A stretch of 64,000 bases of DNA, taken from assembly GCA_951217055.1 (NCBI GenBank), contig OX578276.1, positions 73,139,644 through 73,203,643 on the forward strand, given 5' to 3'. The notes under the pieces were generated by a model that saw nothing but the letters and a program-made list of their open reading frames with translations, was not told where the DNA came from and did no database searches. This stretch comes from Gerris lacustris (lineage: Eukaryota > Arthropoda > Insecta > Hemiptera > Gerridae). Shown piece after piece: positions 1-12,243 of this stretch (the stretch's first letter is position 1; every line of letters begins with the position of its first letter). A program made the position numbers and the translations under genes.

Positions 1-960
1 CAGAAGAGTTAGAGACTTGCGGATTGCCCCATTTGACGCGCAACGTCCATATTGTGAACCAAAATAATTATACAAAGTTCAATTATCCCCCTCCTTCCCC
101 CCTTAAAAAAATAAAAATGGCCGAATTGATTTTTAAGCTGTTGGGGACTTATTGCGGCTAAACGGTAAGTCGTATTGGAAAACGGATAGCACCATCGGCA
201 TTTGATTTTAAAAGGTCTACATTTTTGGTCCTATGACCTTTTTGTCGTATCATCATCGGTTGTACCTTTAATGGTGATAAATTTGGTATTTTTTTTTTCC
301 TTTTTGTCTTTAAATGGTAGTTTCTATAATAGTTGACCGATTTTATTTCTAATTGAGGCGCTTGAATCTCACACTAATGCTCTTTAAATTGATTATATTT
401 TATTTCATTAGTTCGTCCTATTTGCTGAGAACATGAGAGTAAACTTTTTCCCCTTTTTTTTTAAATATTGTGTCGTTTATCATTTGAAAGGCCTTGATAT
501 ATATACTTTAAAGCTATTGGTTTATTGGTTTATTGGTTTATTTTTAAAACATTTTGTAAACGTACTTTTGTACCGATTTTTAATTTTGTTATAGGTTAAA
601 GGGTTTAAATAATTTTTTGTTGTTAGGGTTTTTATTTATATTTATTTATTAGTTTAATTAATGCCCTTTTGTAGTGCTTGTTTTATAAAAATATAATTTT
701 GGTATCTCAAGGTACAGGGGTACAGATGTCAAAGTTAATCTTTTATAATATTATGTATATCGTTGAAAATCTCTTAAATAGTAGATTAATTTTTGTTACG
801 TTCTATTTTGTGTCATTTATAGTTTTGAGGGGGTAAAATTGAAAAAAAATTATCAATTTTTTTTTTTTTAGACAATAATGGTTTGTAAAAGCATACAATC
901 AATAAAGTACGTGAATAGGACGCGAGGAAGCTATGTGCCACACCAATTGGCAGTCTATTT
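1..960. repeat. Dispersed repeat C, copy 1 (mosaic)
   Basis: The first ~190 bases (…GAGACTTGCGG…GACGCGCAACGTCC…) recur at 21790-21970, and bases ~350-600 recur in diverged form at 37060-37340. Bases 886-955 carry a module (GTAAAAGCATA… then GCGAGGAAGCTATGTGCC) that is also the tail of the family A repeat elsewhere in the window. No ORF of note. The copy is cut by the window start, so its true end is unknown. Class unknown; probably a non-autonomous transposon. Confidence 0.6.
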
Positions 961-1557
961 ATATGAGGATTCATTAAACATACGGTATTCGTGCCTTTTT
1001 AATTTTTAGCCGTTAACCATTTCTCTCTAACTATTGTTTTTATTATAAATAAATGTTTTAGTCCAGGAGATAGCGTGCAAAAAAGTGTCTGACTAACATC
1101 AAGCTAGAATTTTGTATACAAGTCAATCTTTTAGCGCCTTTTAAGAATATGTGGTTGGCTAAGTTCGTCTGCGGAACATAGCTTGGCAATAGGCGTTTGA
1201 AAGAAAAAAAAAACAGTGGAGAGCGGCCATGTCTCACCAATTATGGTGGACAATGTGATTTTCATGATCCAGAGTGCAGAATTAGTTAGTAGACCGAAAA
1301 TCATGTTAATGTTAGTTTGTCCGTTGACAGGTGACCACGTTGATTTTTAGTAATATTTAAATAACTAACCTAACAAGTGTGAAAATAACATCGACTTGAT
1401 TTTTGGTCTACTAACTAATTCTGTACTCAGGATCATGAAAATCACATTGTCCACCATAATTGGTGAGACATGGCCGCTCTCCACCGGTTTGTTTTTTTCA
1501 AACGCCTATTGCCAAGCTATGTCCCGCAGACGAACTTAGCCGACCACATATTCTTAA

Positions 1558-2546
1558 CTCTAGAAAGCTAACCTGGAGTCAAAATGACTCCCAATTTTTT
1601 TTTTAACTACGAATGCACGGTGTCTGTAAAACACAGAACTCCCACATCTTAGCTATGCTATCTCCCACCCTTGAATTACCCTTCTACACTTCTATCAGTT
1701 TTACATTCAGATTCTAAAGAGGACATATCGTTTGATTTTCTGTAGTCACGGAGTCATTTTGACTCCTGTTTAGTCTTACACGTAAATTTTTTGTAGGTCA
1801 TTTTGACCCAGAATAGTATTTTTTAGAATAGTATGTCATGTTATTGTTTATTTTGGCATTTTAAATCTTATAAATTAAATATTATAACTTTTAATTCAAT
1901 AATTATTTCAAATTAAAGGTAATATAATTGTAATTTATTCACTTATAAGTATAAATTGTTATATTTTTTTTTTTTGTCGTTATATGTCTAAATTATATAA
2001 AGTTAATAGAATATGAATATAGTCAAATAATGGAGAAAAAATACAATGATCAAAACGACATTTATCACTTGATGAAGGAAATGACCGATTCAGATACCGA
2101 TTATGAAAAAGAGCGTATTCGATAATAATGGTGACGGTTGTGATTTGGACCCTGATTTGAAAATAGAAAATGCCTTTTTTGATCCCATCAGCGATGATGA
2201 GGAAAATTATAAATTAATTGAAACAATTTACGAAATAGAAAAACCAAAGGAAAGGAAAGAAAAAAGTTACATAAAAAAAGTAAAAAAAACCACTCCGGTA
2301 GATAACAATATGTACCGGATATGTAATAGTAGTCCAGATTGAAAACCCGGAATTAAAAGGAAATCATTGTTTTTTTATGGGAATCAAAGCACCCAAGTGT
2401 CCCTTCAACTAGCACTAAAACGTGTTAAAAAATATTGTACATATTAGGCCTTTATATTTTAATAAAACTGGGTATAATAGATTTGGGAGTCAATATGACT
2501 CAAGGTTAGTCTTAAGAGGTTAAAAAATATGGTTAGCGTTCTAGGG
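1558..2546 (+). mobile_element. piggyBac-type deletion derivative in TTAA site
   Basis: It is flanked by TTAA on both sides (1554-1557, 2547-2550), the target duplication typical of piggyBac. Ends are CTCTAGAAAGCTAACC on the left and, reverse-complemented, CCCTAGAACGCTAACC on the right: 16-bp terminal repeats with two differences and the CCCTAGAAAG-like start of the family. Sub-terminal GGAGTCAAAATGACTCC-type palindromes occur at ~1574-1590, 1749-1765 and 2485-2500. At 989 bp it is far too short for a full transposase, so it cannot move by itself. Confidence 0.85.
2030..2342 (+). pseudogene. piggyBac transposase, N-terminal remnant
   Basis: An ATG at 2030 opens a short acidic reading frame (…MTDSDTDYEKERI) that stops near 2123. 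The neighbouring frame, open from 2103 to 2342, continues as an acidic then lysine-rich segment (…FFDPISDDEENYKL…). An acidic N-terminus in front of the catalytic core is usual in piggyBac transposases. The DDD catalytic core is absent: the element ends ~200 bp later, so the core has been deleted. Identification rests mainly on the surrounding TIRs and TTAA sites; the protein fragment alone would not be diagnostic. Confidence 0.55.
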
Positions 2547-2726
2547 TTAAAAGACGCTAAAAGATTGACTTGTATACAAAATTCTAGCTTGAGGTTAGTC
2601 AGACACTTTTTTGCACGCTATCTCCTGGACTATAAGACATTTACGGTTTATTTTTATAGTGTTTTTAGTGAGTTTTTTGTTTAACTAATGGTAATGTAAT
2701 GTAATGAAGAGAAAGATAGATTAGCT

Positions 2727-3300
2727 GTGTTAACAAATAACAGAAGACTGAAAAGAATATTTGATAGACTTGAATCACAGGAGAAGTGTTTGGACAATAC
2801 AAATCGTGAATCAATGAAAATAAACGATTTTTATTTTTATTTTTATAATCCTATCTTTATTAATAAATTAAATAATAATTATAATAATAATAATTACCTG
2901 AAGCAGTGCTCAAACAATTAATTAAACCAGGCCAAGAAGAAAAGAAGGATCGGGAAAACTATTATAATAGCGAGAACGTCTTCTACAATTAATTTAATAA
3001 TATTAAAGCCTGATTTGAATGTAGAAGAGTTAGACTTCGTGCGCGAATTGAACACAATTTTAAAGAAATCAATACTTCTAAAAAGATACACAAATTTTTA
3101 TATCTGAAGATTTCATTTTGGTGAAAAAGAGAGAACTGATGCCGCGGCTGAAAAAACTAAGAAAAAGGGTATTCTAAAATATGATAAATTAATCATAAAG
3201 AGCATGGATATGTCAAAATGAAGAAGATCCATACTATACTCCTCTGCTTAAGAAAATACATTCAAGAAAAATGAAAAAAAAAAAAAAAAAAAAAAAAAAA
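2727..3300 (+). pseudogene. Degraded LINE ORF1 fragment with poly(A)
   Basis: A short stretch at ~3150-3215 reads KGILKYDKLIIK in one frame, nearly identical to AILKYDKLIIKE in the intact ORF1 at 15882-16673. Upstream, 2727-2820 encodes a charged, helix-like peptide (RLKRIFDRLESQEKCLD) like the coiled-coil of that ORF1, but frames are broken throughout. The relic ends near an A-tract at ~3270-3300. It is an old copy of the RTE-like LINE group present intact elsewhere in the window. Confidence 0.6.
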
Positions 3301-3564
3301 CTCATGCTTTGGCTTATATTTTATAAACACATCCAAGCCTGATCTAGAGGAAGATGACAAAAAAACTTAAATAATAAAAATATATATATATTTTTTAAAA
3401 AATATTTCAAGGTATACAGATTGTACAAATAAGATAATAAGCAATTTAATCATATTCAGTCTTACAATATGTTATGCTTAATGGTGATATGTCGAATTAA
3501 TTTACTATGTAATTATTTATTCTGAGTATAAATTTATATATACTGTCTATTTAGTAGAGTGTAT

Positions 3565-3798
<234 letters not shown>

Positions 3799-3802
3799 TG
3801 AA

Positions 3803-3850
3803 CACAATGCTTCCGTTACCTTCGGTAAGCTCGGAAGCAATACAATTAAC
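3803..3850 (-). repeat. Repeat A head hairpin (minus strand)
   Basis: It contains the complement of GCTTCCGAGCTTACCGAAGG, the head of the family A repeat found complete at 48133 and 57455. Only the head is preserved; it borders the TA tract. Confidence 0.6.
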
Positions 3851-6293
3851 AACTGTTGGTCTCCAACAATACCGTTTTAGATTTTAATTTAATAATAAAA
3901 AAAAAATAATTCTAATTTATAAAAACAAAACCAACAAACAGAACAGGCCATGTGAAAAAACGTTTAATTACATGCGGATGTGCATAGGGCAAATGGCGGA
4001 CATTCTGAAGAATAATTGTGATTTTTAAAACACAATTAAGTTATTAATGATCTTAGCTTGTCTACGCCTCCGACTCGGAGGCTAACTAACTTATGCATAA
4101 ATAGCTATAATATATATTTATACAATTGTAAGGTTGCGCTCCCTTGCTAAGAGTCTTTTACTCATGAGTGAATTAACTATGTTTCTTTCTTCTAGATTTC
4201 CACATATTAAGTTATGAATGGACTTAGTTCTTATTTACATAAGGCGATTGTCATCTATATACGAGAATATTTCCATCATCCACTGCGACCCCGGTTTCAA
4301 TTTTGGTATTTGCAGTGACCAAAAATGTAAATTTCTTTATGACAGTATACATATTATCTAAATAAAACGTTTTTCTTTACATTCATCAATGTAAAAAAAA
4401 TTTTCAAATGTTCATGTTCCAAAGGTTTGTAAAGTAAAATAATTCCAGTTTCGTGTGTTGCAAATTATTACCATAATGATCTACTAATCACCCCAATTTC
4501 TGACATTTATTAGAAATTGGGGCATAAGAAGACATATTTGAGAAAAATGTTAACCATCTGAATTATCCTAAAACTGATAACTTTGTGCGGAAGGTTCACC
4601 TATTTTTTTTATTATTAGTTTTTTCCCCTTTAAATCAATCCCATTAGAAAGCCATTACTGAAATTGCACCATTATCTTTATTAGCTTAGTATAATTTTTA
4701 TTGAGCACATAAATTATTTGTCTTCTGTTCTGTTATGTATTAAGAAATAGGATCTTGCTACCTTTATTTAGAATGATTTATTACATGCAATAATAATAGT
4801 GAACAGTATTTTGAGTTACAAATTATTTTTAGTAAAGATAATTGCTTGCCCACTAAATGAATATATTACTAATATTATAGTTTTGGCAATAAAATCATCT
4901 CAAAGAATATGGCAATTAATTAAATTAAACCTTTATCATGTTTTTACTTGGACAACTAAAAGAAACGTCTAAAACTCCTCGTGTGCACCGTCTCTTCTTT
5001 TTAATTGCTGGATGACAACTGTTAAGGTTAAGATAAGGTTTAATCTTTTGTATTAATGATCCGTATTATGTGCTGGGCGTTAATAACCTAAGACCAAATC
5101 AATTAATATTCTTTTGTGTCTTTGATACGATTGTATTGTAAGAAATATCTTGATTCCATTATTACAATAAGAGGCAGCTGATTAAATTTTGTATTTCATT
5201 TGTTGACAAAAAGTCTCAATAGAGCTTGATCAGTTGTTGGTTTAAGACGCTTCGATTTAGAACGTGTTTTATTGGACTTAGTAGAAGTCTGAAAGTGTTA
5301 ATAATGTGTTGCCAGGGCAGCAGTTAATTGAATTCGACAGTGAGGAAAGAGTAAGTTAGAAATGGTCAAACTCAAGTAGCCTGGATAAGATGAACTTAGT
5401 CTGTTGAAATCCCCAAGCACTGGACTCTTCCCTATGCTCGGCTAAATGGACAAACGAGTTTTTGTAAACTTTACCAAGCCCTCTCTCATATCTTCTTTTA
5501 TAGCGACAACTTTTTCTCGTTTAGTCGCCCAACTTTGTAACAACGTTGAAGTGTGACATTTAAACCTAAGTAGTTTTCACTCCCTTTCTTTCTAGCGTCA
5601 TAAAGTATAACTACACATGTTTGTTTTATTCATCAACAATGTTTTGTGTTACTTTTTCTCATGTTCATTTGTTCAACTGAATAATCCCCAGTAAAACAAA
5701 AATTATTTTGTGTTCAAATAACAATAATTTTTTTTCAGTTTTCAAAATTCATGAAAAAGAAGCAAATATGATGGTTTCTATATTAAACATAGCATTTATA
5801 TTACTCAGTTAAGTTATTTAGCATTTTCTTTTATACCTGTTGTTCAAAGTGTTCACATTAGTAACACTATATTATTCCAGAACGCTCGGAAACAGCTATG
5901 CTGTAAGGGGCCGCCTTTTTGTTTAAATAATCGGATCTTAAAATACCTTCATAGCAGTTAGCGACACCACTAAAGTTAATTTTATGTGAAATATCAAAAT
6001 TATATCTGAATGCTTTCAACAGACTAGTGATAAAAAAGTAGATGTACTGATACAAAAGTGACACGGAACTTACTAATGTTCTATAACCTGAAAAAAGATA
6101 ATAATCTTATCTTAGAGTTTTCACTTTAAAATCAGACTTTTAAAAATGAGAAATAAAAAATTGTTCTGTTGCTACTTCTAACATTTATATCTCCCTTATT
6201 TAATAATTTGCGGAGGAGCAATTATTTAATTTTCGAGCATAGATTGAAAAACCATCACAATTATTATTGATATTTGATTAATGTACAGTTTTT
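3851..6293. other. AT-rich interval, no gene seen
   Basis: No reading frame with recognisable protein similarity, no RNA gene. Small inverted motifs occur (for example TCTACGCCTCCGACTCGGAGGC near 4063), but nothing can be assigned. Confidence 0.6.
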
Positions 6294-6644
6294 GGAACGA
6301 AGTTCCTTATGGTTGTTAGTTGAAAATTGGTACAAATGTTCATTTTACCAATGCCCAGAATGAGTTCATTGGACAACGTTATCCGCCCTAGCATCCGTGC
6401 GCAAAGATCGCTTAAACGTAAACTTCAAATATAAAATTGGAATTTTAGGATTGGAAAAAATTCCAACTTTATCTATTCAGTGAGACAAACAAATTTTTTA
6501 TTTATTTATATTTCTTTTTATTAAAACTAACACCGACACCGTTATGAAGTGATAAAGATCGCTAAATTTAAAAGCGGACCTAAATCTTTAAAAAGAAGAG
6601 AAGACAACTATTGTTGTTGTTTTTACCGACATTTTACGTTCTAA

Positions 6645-6774
6645 TGGCCCCCATACACGGTCAAAATGTTTGCGCAAACATTTTGACCGTGTATGGGGCT
6701 GTTTGATGACGTGTATGGCCTAAATTTGCCCGGCATCAGGTTTGCGCAAAATGTTTGATCGTGTATGGGGGCCT
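6645..6774. mobile_element. Harbinger-type MITE with TAA target duplication
   Basis: A 130-bp element with TIRs GGCCCCCATACACG at both ends, flanked by TAA (6642-6644 and 6775-6777). The paralogous repeat at ~25200 has the unoccupied site (TTCTAACGCAACG), which confirms the boundaries. Its left half is a perfect 50-bp palindrome (6649-6698, centre TTTGCGCAAA). A 3-bp TWA duplication points to PIF/Harbinger, but with no transposase the superfamily is inferred. Confidence 0.75.
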
Positions 6775-7104
6775 TAACGTAACGATTTTAATAAAACTTC
6801 ATGCACATCGTCTAAAGTCTAAAGTACAATTGAAACAGGCATGTAAAATTTTAACCTGGTACTCGCAGACTTTTTGTGTAGGGAAGTGATATATTTTATA
6901 ATATTTTAAATTAGCAGGCCGGGTAGGTAGAGAACAGTCCTATTTTCTAGCTAATACAACCATACTCTTTAACTATAAACTCATAATGATTAGTTTTTTC
7001 TCAATATTCAATACATATTTATTGCAAGACGCTTGCTTCAATAACAAAAATAATGCTTTTCTTTAAAATTTGATTTAACTCCGCTAAGTAAAAACAGGTA
7101 GTTA

Positions 7105-7319
7105 CAGTGGCGTAACTATGGGCCCGCACGGGCCCACATTGTGGGGAGGCCCCAAATCTAAAGTATCAATGCCGATGGGGGTTCCCTCTAAGGATAAAGG
7201 CCTCCATTCAGATCTGAACGCCGCGACGCAAGCTTTTTTTTTTTCATCGATTTTCTTTTGGCGAGGGGGCCCCCAAAAAGTTTTTGCGGGGGGGCTCCAC
7301 TACCCTAGCTACGCCACTG
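7105..7319. mobile_element. hAT-type MITE with 8-bp target duplication
   Basis: A 215-bp element with TIRs CAGTGGCGTAACTA (left) and CAGTGGCGTAGCTA (right, reverse-complemented). It is flanked by the 8-bp direct repeat GGTAGTTA at 7097-7104 and 7320-7327. The related repeat at 25520 lacks it. CAGNGGCG ends with 8-bp duplications are characteristic of hAT elements. The open frame across it is not a gene. Confidence 0.88.
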
Positions 7320-7470
7320 GGTAGTTACTTTTAATTTTATATCTTTTCTAACTCTGCCATGTATAAGTAGTTAGCAACCTATACTTAGTACATAGTGTGA
7401 TTTTATAATTTATATTTAATGAAAAGCGTAAGGAACTTCGTTCGTACTTGGTGTCCCGCGACACCACACG

Positions 7471-9194
7471 TATTTTTTTTATAATGTTAATTTGTGTTTT
7501 TAAGTTGTTATATAAATTATTGAGAGCTTATTTAAAGGGATATTATGTATGCGAATAACGTATCGCCCCCTTACACTCATGTGCCTCTTAGTTATAATAA
7601 TTTGAGTAAGAAGATGATTATTTATTCTGGGCCCCAGATACGTGACTCAATAGATAATCAGGGCATTTGCGGTTACTCCACTTTCATCTACATAAAGATT
7701 AAATACTATAGGGTCAAATTACACCTAAATCCCAAGGTAAATTGTTATTTAATTCTAGGTAAAGTTTGACTTTTATCAGTTGAATAATAATCTTTAAAAT
7801 AGAACGCGTTTGAGATCATTAGTAAACTCTTCTTTCGAATAATTAATAAAACATTTTCGAAACGATAAACGTAGTTAAACATTCACGAAGAAGCCGTTTA
7901 GTTGATCATATTAGTTCAGATACCATGTTAAAATAATTTTCCTTTTAAGAGTGAATTTGAGTCTTTCCTGGTTCAGAGATAACACTGGTATTTTTCGTCG
8001 GTTTGTTATGCTTCAGTGCTCTTAGTTATGCCGACCCCTGATAAAAACCGTTTAGCGAACAAATAGGAGTCAATAGAGTTGTATTAATGTTGTATCGCGT
8101 CGTTACATCCTGGCTCCCTTCTATACCAACTTTATCAGTATTGTTGTTTCTATGGAAACATTTGAGTGCTATTAGGGCTCGGGTAGAGTGTAGCACAAGT
8201 TTGTATTGTTGTCAATATTTGGCTTTAATCAAAATATAACCTAATGTAGAGCACTTTACAGAACATACTATAGGATTCCCTGAAACCCCCACACGAGTCG
8301 ATTCCTTTTCACGGTTTAACTACCCTATTTATTTTCATTTCATTTTTCCCACTTAATCAACTATAATATCGAATAAGAACCTCCAAACATTGATTAAATT
8401 ATTAATATAATATGGTAATATTACTGTAGAAATAAAACACACATCTAAGGATTAATTAGTATATTGTCTGGCCACAATAATATAAACAATTATCTAATAC
8501 CGGTTTTGACTTTAGTTAAACACTAAGTAATGTCATTATAAGTTGACAGATTTGAAGTCGCAGCATGTATTCTATTATAGCATATATATATATTCTTGTG
8601 GTTAATCAATGTTCTTATTAATCCTTAATGTGTTTTTTTTTCTTTAGTATAAGTACCATGATATTATCAGATACCGCAAAATCTCAGTCAAAACTAAAAA
8701 TGAGGGCACTTCTTTAGATTGTTACTCCCATTATAAAAAAAGAGGGGGGTAAAAATATAAAGAAGGTGTATGGAATGTATTTCTTTAAACTGTTACCCCT
8801 TATGAAACGGAAGTGTGATGATTTCTTTTTCCCAAAGTACAATGGACTAAAAATTCCTTTCCCTTAATAGTTATTTAGTCTTAGTTATTTATATTCTGAA
8901 AAAAACATTGGGAGAAACAATATAAAGAAGTACCCCTATGGGTTTTTAATATATATTTCTTATACCTAAAAAAAAATTGTAATGAATATATATTTTTTTT
9001 TTTTAATTTCTTCATTATGTAGCCCTTTATAAATCATTATTATTGAAACAATTTTTCTAAAGTAATTTATGGGCATCCGTTATAATGCTTAATTAATCTC
9101 TCCTTCTGCTCTTAACTCTATTATCTCGAAACAAGATTTTCACTTTTACTTCTACAAATATTTTACATTTTCTCTTTTCTAGGTTTCTACGAAG
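7471..9194. other. AT-rich interval, no gene seen
   Basis: No coding similarity. Bases ~8690-8890 (CTTCTTTAGATTGTTACTCC…) share a stretch with 60725-60900, so part of it is a further dispersed repeat. Confidence 0.5.
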
Positions 9195-9470
9195 TACGAA
9201 AATAAACCTTATATAATGGCTCTGTCTGTATGTCTGTCTGTCTGTCCGTTGGCATGATTCAATTCATAAACTACTATAGCTAGGAACATGAAATTCGGGA
9301 CATAGATGCATCTCGACCTGATGACAACTATACAAGTTTTGGAGTTTTCACATTTAATATTTCCAAGATGGCGGCCAATATGGAGGGTGACAAAACAAAG
9401 TTTTTAGTCACCATGACATGTTATACATCAATTTAAAGGTCTTGAAGTGTAGAAAAAGAATATTTAAATA
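9195..9470 (+). repeat. Degraded dispersed repeat with (GTCT)n motif
   Basis: TATATAATGGCTCTGTCTGT followed by repeated GTCTGTCT, then GAAATTCGGGACATAG and AAGATGGCGGCC. The layout resembles the other GTCT-containing repeats of the window (21400, 48260, 19150), but the sequence differs. Non-coding. Confidence 0.45.
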
Positions 9471-10084
9471 TTAAAATTTTACAATTAATAATTTTAACTT
9501 AATCGTACAGAAACTCGTGATTATTGCCTCTCGTACTTACGTGATGCGGACTTACTTATTTTATTTTTTATGTACAATATCTATAAACTATGTTTTACTC
9601 TCTCAAATACGTTCAGGAATGTATATTCAATCGTTAATTCTACTATAGGAATGAACCGTAAGTAAAAGGATAAGTATTACTAACCTAATCCGGCCTCAAC
9701 TTTTTCCATGTCCGTCCGTCACTTTATCGGTTCGAATTATTCATTATAACCCTTCCTACCTCAACAAAATAGATTCATTTTTACCCATGTGCGTTAACAT
9801 GTTGCGCACTATGTAGTTACTTACAATTTTATGTAACAAAAGAAATATTTTTGGAAACTGTATATAATGTCGGTTATTTGTTTCTTATATATATAAAAAA
9901 TGAAAATAATAAAATCAAATATACATTTTTTTAAGGCCTTAAATTTTTTTTAGTGGGGATATTTCATTCATTTTTTAATTGATCTGATGTTTTGTAAAGG
10001 ATTGGAGCTTTTTAATTAGACTTTTGTAAAGGTATATTTAATAATTTTGGTGTATAAGTTATTATTAATATTCTTTCTTTCAAG

Positions 10085-10640
10085 GTTGCCGAAGGTAAAG
10101 GAAGCTATGAAGTCGTTCTGAAGAACGAAAATTTTATTTTCACCACTTTCAAAAATTTCATGACAGAAATCCTTTTCAGACATCAGGGAACATTTTTGGT
10201 TCCGTGTCTGTCTGTCTGTCGCTCAATTTTTGTGAACTAACATTTCTTAAAAACTACTGGACCTAGTTTTATGAAATTTGATGGTAGGTCATAATTATCC
10301 CTTCGTTCAATCCCCTTCGTCTATTGGTTTCTCTGCTTCCACATGCCCACACATATACAATATACATGTATTAACTACTGTATTTTCCAAAGTACCTACT
10401 CATCTGATTTATATGAAATATGGATGGTTTGTCGAAAGTAGCTCGCTGATAGCCGCACATTAATTTAATCCATCTAAGCTATTTAGATTTTGCTAAATTG
10501 ATACTTTACTTTATGTAAAGTATCAAAACAGTTTAGAAAGATTTAAAAATTCGGGGAAAATTTAATAGATTTTAAAATAATAGGCTGTAAAGGCATAAAA
10601 TCATTAAATTATGCGAAATTTTCGTTAGGATAACTAAAAA
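10085..10640 (+). repeat. Dispersed repeat A, degraded copy
   Basis: GTTGCCGAAGGTAAAGGAAGC, then …CAGAAATCCTTTTCAGACATC, GTCTGTCTGTC and …GGTAGGTCATAATTA follow the same order as the better copies at 21285, 48133 and 57455. A perfect 10-bp stem hairpin (GATACTTTAC/GTAAAGTATC) lies at ~10499-10523, at the position where other copies read AATTGATACTTT. Non-coding. Confidence 0.7.
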
Positions 10641-10870
10641 TTATTTGTAAAACTTCATATACGTTTCTACATTTAGAACTTCCATTATTGGTTTTCTTTT
10701 AGCGAATTGTCGAAGAAAATTAAGCTATTGCAATGGCTTCAACATTTTGGTAATGCGAATTTTTGAAAAGTTTTTCCATGGAAATTCGTTTTAGACCATT
10801 CTGAATTGATTTCTAAAATTTAACACTTTTTTTATGAATGTATGTATATATTTATATATGTATGTATATA

Positions 10871-11165
10871 AGTTGGTTCTTGAGGGAAGCCGAATGAACC
10901 ATGGTCCCTAAATCAATTAGACCCCCTTAGATTCCCTAGATCAATTAAAGAATTAGAATTAGACTCTTTAATTCCCTCGGCTGCGCCTCGGGAATAACTC
11001 TTATCACGAGGGGAATAATGGCACTTTACTCACGAGGTACACCCAATATTTTATCTCCAGTAGAAAGAAATTACACATTTTCGTCCATTGCACAGTTTTT
11101 ATTAATTATTTTAATCTAAACTAATTCAAAATCATAACCTATTTCTCCCTACTGGAGATAAAAAA
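10871..11165 (+). repeat. Dispersed repeat B, copy 1
   Basis: GGTTCTTGAGG…GAATTAGACTC…CGAGGGGAATAATGGCAC…TTTTATCTCCAGTAG recur at 32030-32109 and 34274-34490, where the second copy is split by a DNA transposon. The palindromic CCTCGG/CGAGG motifs in it can fold back. Non-coding, class unknown. Confidence 0.65.
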
Positions 11166-11573
11166 AAATTTTTCACCCATCCAAATTCTAAACCAAAATT
11201 TCCCTACATTATCGTAAGCCAATAATACGCAGATTTCTTTGAAAATTCGCTCATTAAGTCATGGTGCATGGCTGGACTTTTTTAATTTGCTGTTTAAATT
11301 CTAAATGGTGCCATGGATATGTATTATATAAAAATGTAATTTTAAGTCACCTATATGTATTTCTAAATCCCGGAAACTAAAGGTGCTTGAATCACCAAAC
11401 AAGCATTCTTCGGTGATGTCCGTCCGCTACCAGGATTTTTCTTCCCACGATTATAATTTAAGTGATGGAAGTTTTGTGTTATTCAATATAATCTTTAAAA
11501 CCACTTGAACTAGAACTTCTAAATTTTGAAATTAGTCATAAAATAAAATTTTATAATATCTAGTAGTTTACTA

Positions 11574-12243
11574 GTAAAATTGTGACTTACATTATTTATT
11601 ATTATGACTTACTTTTTATGTTTATCCTTAGTTATAAATTATGTGTAATTATCATTGTACTGTAGAACGTTTCTCCCCCAGAAAATTAATATTTTACCAA
11701 TATTTTTTTTCTTTAAATTTTTAATTATCTGATATCATACTAATTATTTTTAATATGCTCTTTTGAATATCCTACAAAATAGGTTAATCGACGTAGGTAT
11801 TGCCGAATACCATCTCGCAAATGTTCGATTTTTCCTTTTTTCCTAGGACGTATAATCTTAGTGTAATAGGATGCCTAACCTGAATAACCGAAGCTCAATT
11901 TATTTAAAGTAATGCCTTTAATAGGTACGTTCAGTGTTTAAGAAGAGCAGCGGGTAACTTTAAAGAAACTAGTTTAAACTGGTAACTGGTAAGTTACTTC
12001 GTCTGGAATGGTGATTAATAGCTTTGTAAACTCTCATCGCCTCTTCAAAGATTTTTTTCTTTCATAGTAAGATAAGTGTTAAAGGTATATTTAAAAGATT
12101 TAATACTTCAACCCTCTAATTTTAAACTTATAACCGGGTGGATTTTGTATTATCTTATGTAACGTATTTAGTTAGAACTTATTATTACGTAATAATAAAA
12201 CAAAAAGGAATGGTTTATCATACAAACATTTCCTTCTCCATAA
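11574..12243. repeat. Target-site duplication of LINE-1A, copy 1 (670 bp)
   Basis: Identical, as far as I can compare by eye, to 17695-18364 in the same orientation. The two copies exactly bracket the 5.45-kb LINE; copy 1 abuts the hexanucleotide tail of the LINE at 12244. No coding sequence; this is intron sequence upstream of the lectin exon. Confidence 0.9.

Larger units (their letters stand above)
1055..2640. mobile_element. Fold-back DNA element, right arm interrupted by piggyBac insertion
   Basis: Two long inverted arms are visible: left 1055-1319, right 1382-1553 continued at 2551-2640. They match over ~260 bp with few mismatches (for example CAATTATGGTGGACAATGTG on one side and its complement on the other), leaving a spacer of ~60 bp. 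The right arm is split exactly at TTAA (1554-1557 and 2547-2550); joining the two pieces restores collinearity with the left arm. No coding sequence belongs to the fold-back element itself, so it is a MITE-like element of unknown superfamily. Confidence 0.8.
6294..7470. repeat. Dispersed repeat D, copy 1 (carries two MITEs)
   Basis: It begins GGAACGAAGTTCCTTA and ends with TAAGGAACTTCGTTC, then the hairpin GGTGTCCCGCGACACC, so the ends are inverted copies. A second copy lies at 24759-25683 in the same orientation and matches along its length. Copy 1 carries two insertions that copy 2 lacks (6645-6774 and 7105-7319). Non-coding; class unknown. Confidence 0.75.

Noticed and set aside
7118..7324. 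68-codon open frame
   Set aside because: It lies entirely within the hAT-type MITE and its target duplication.
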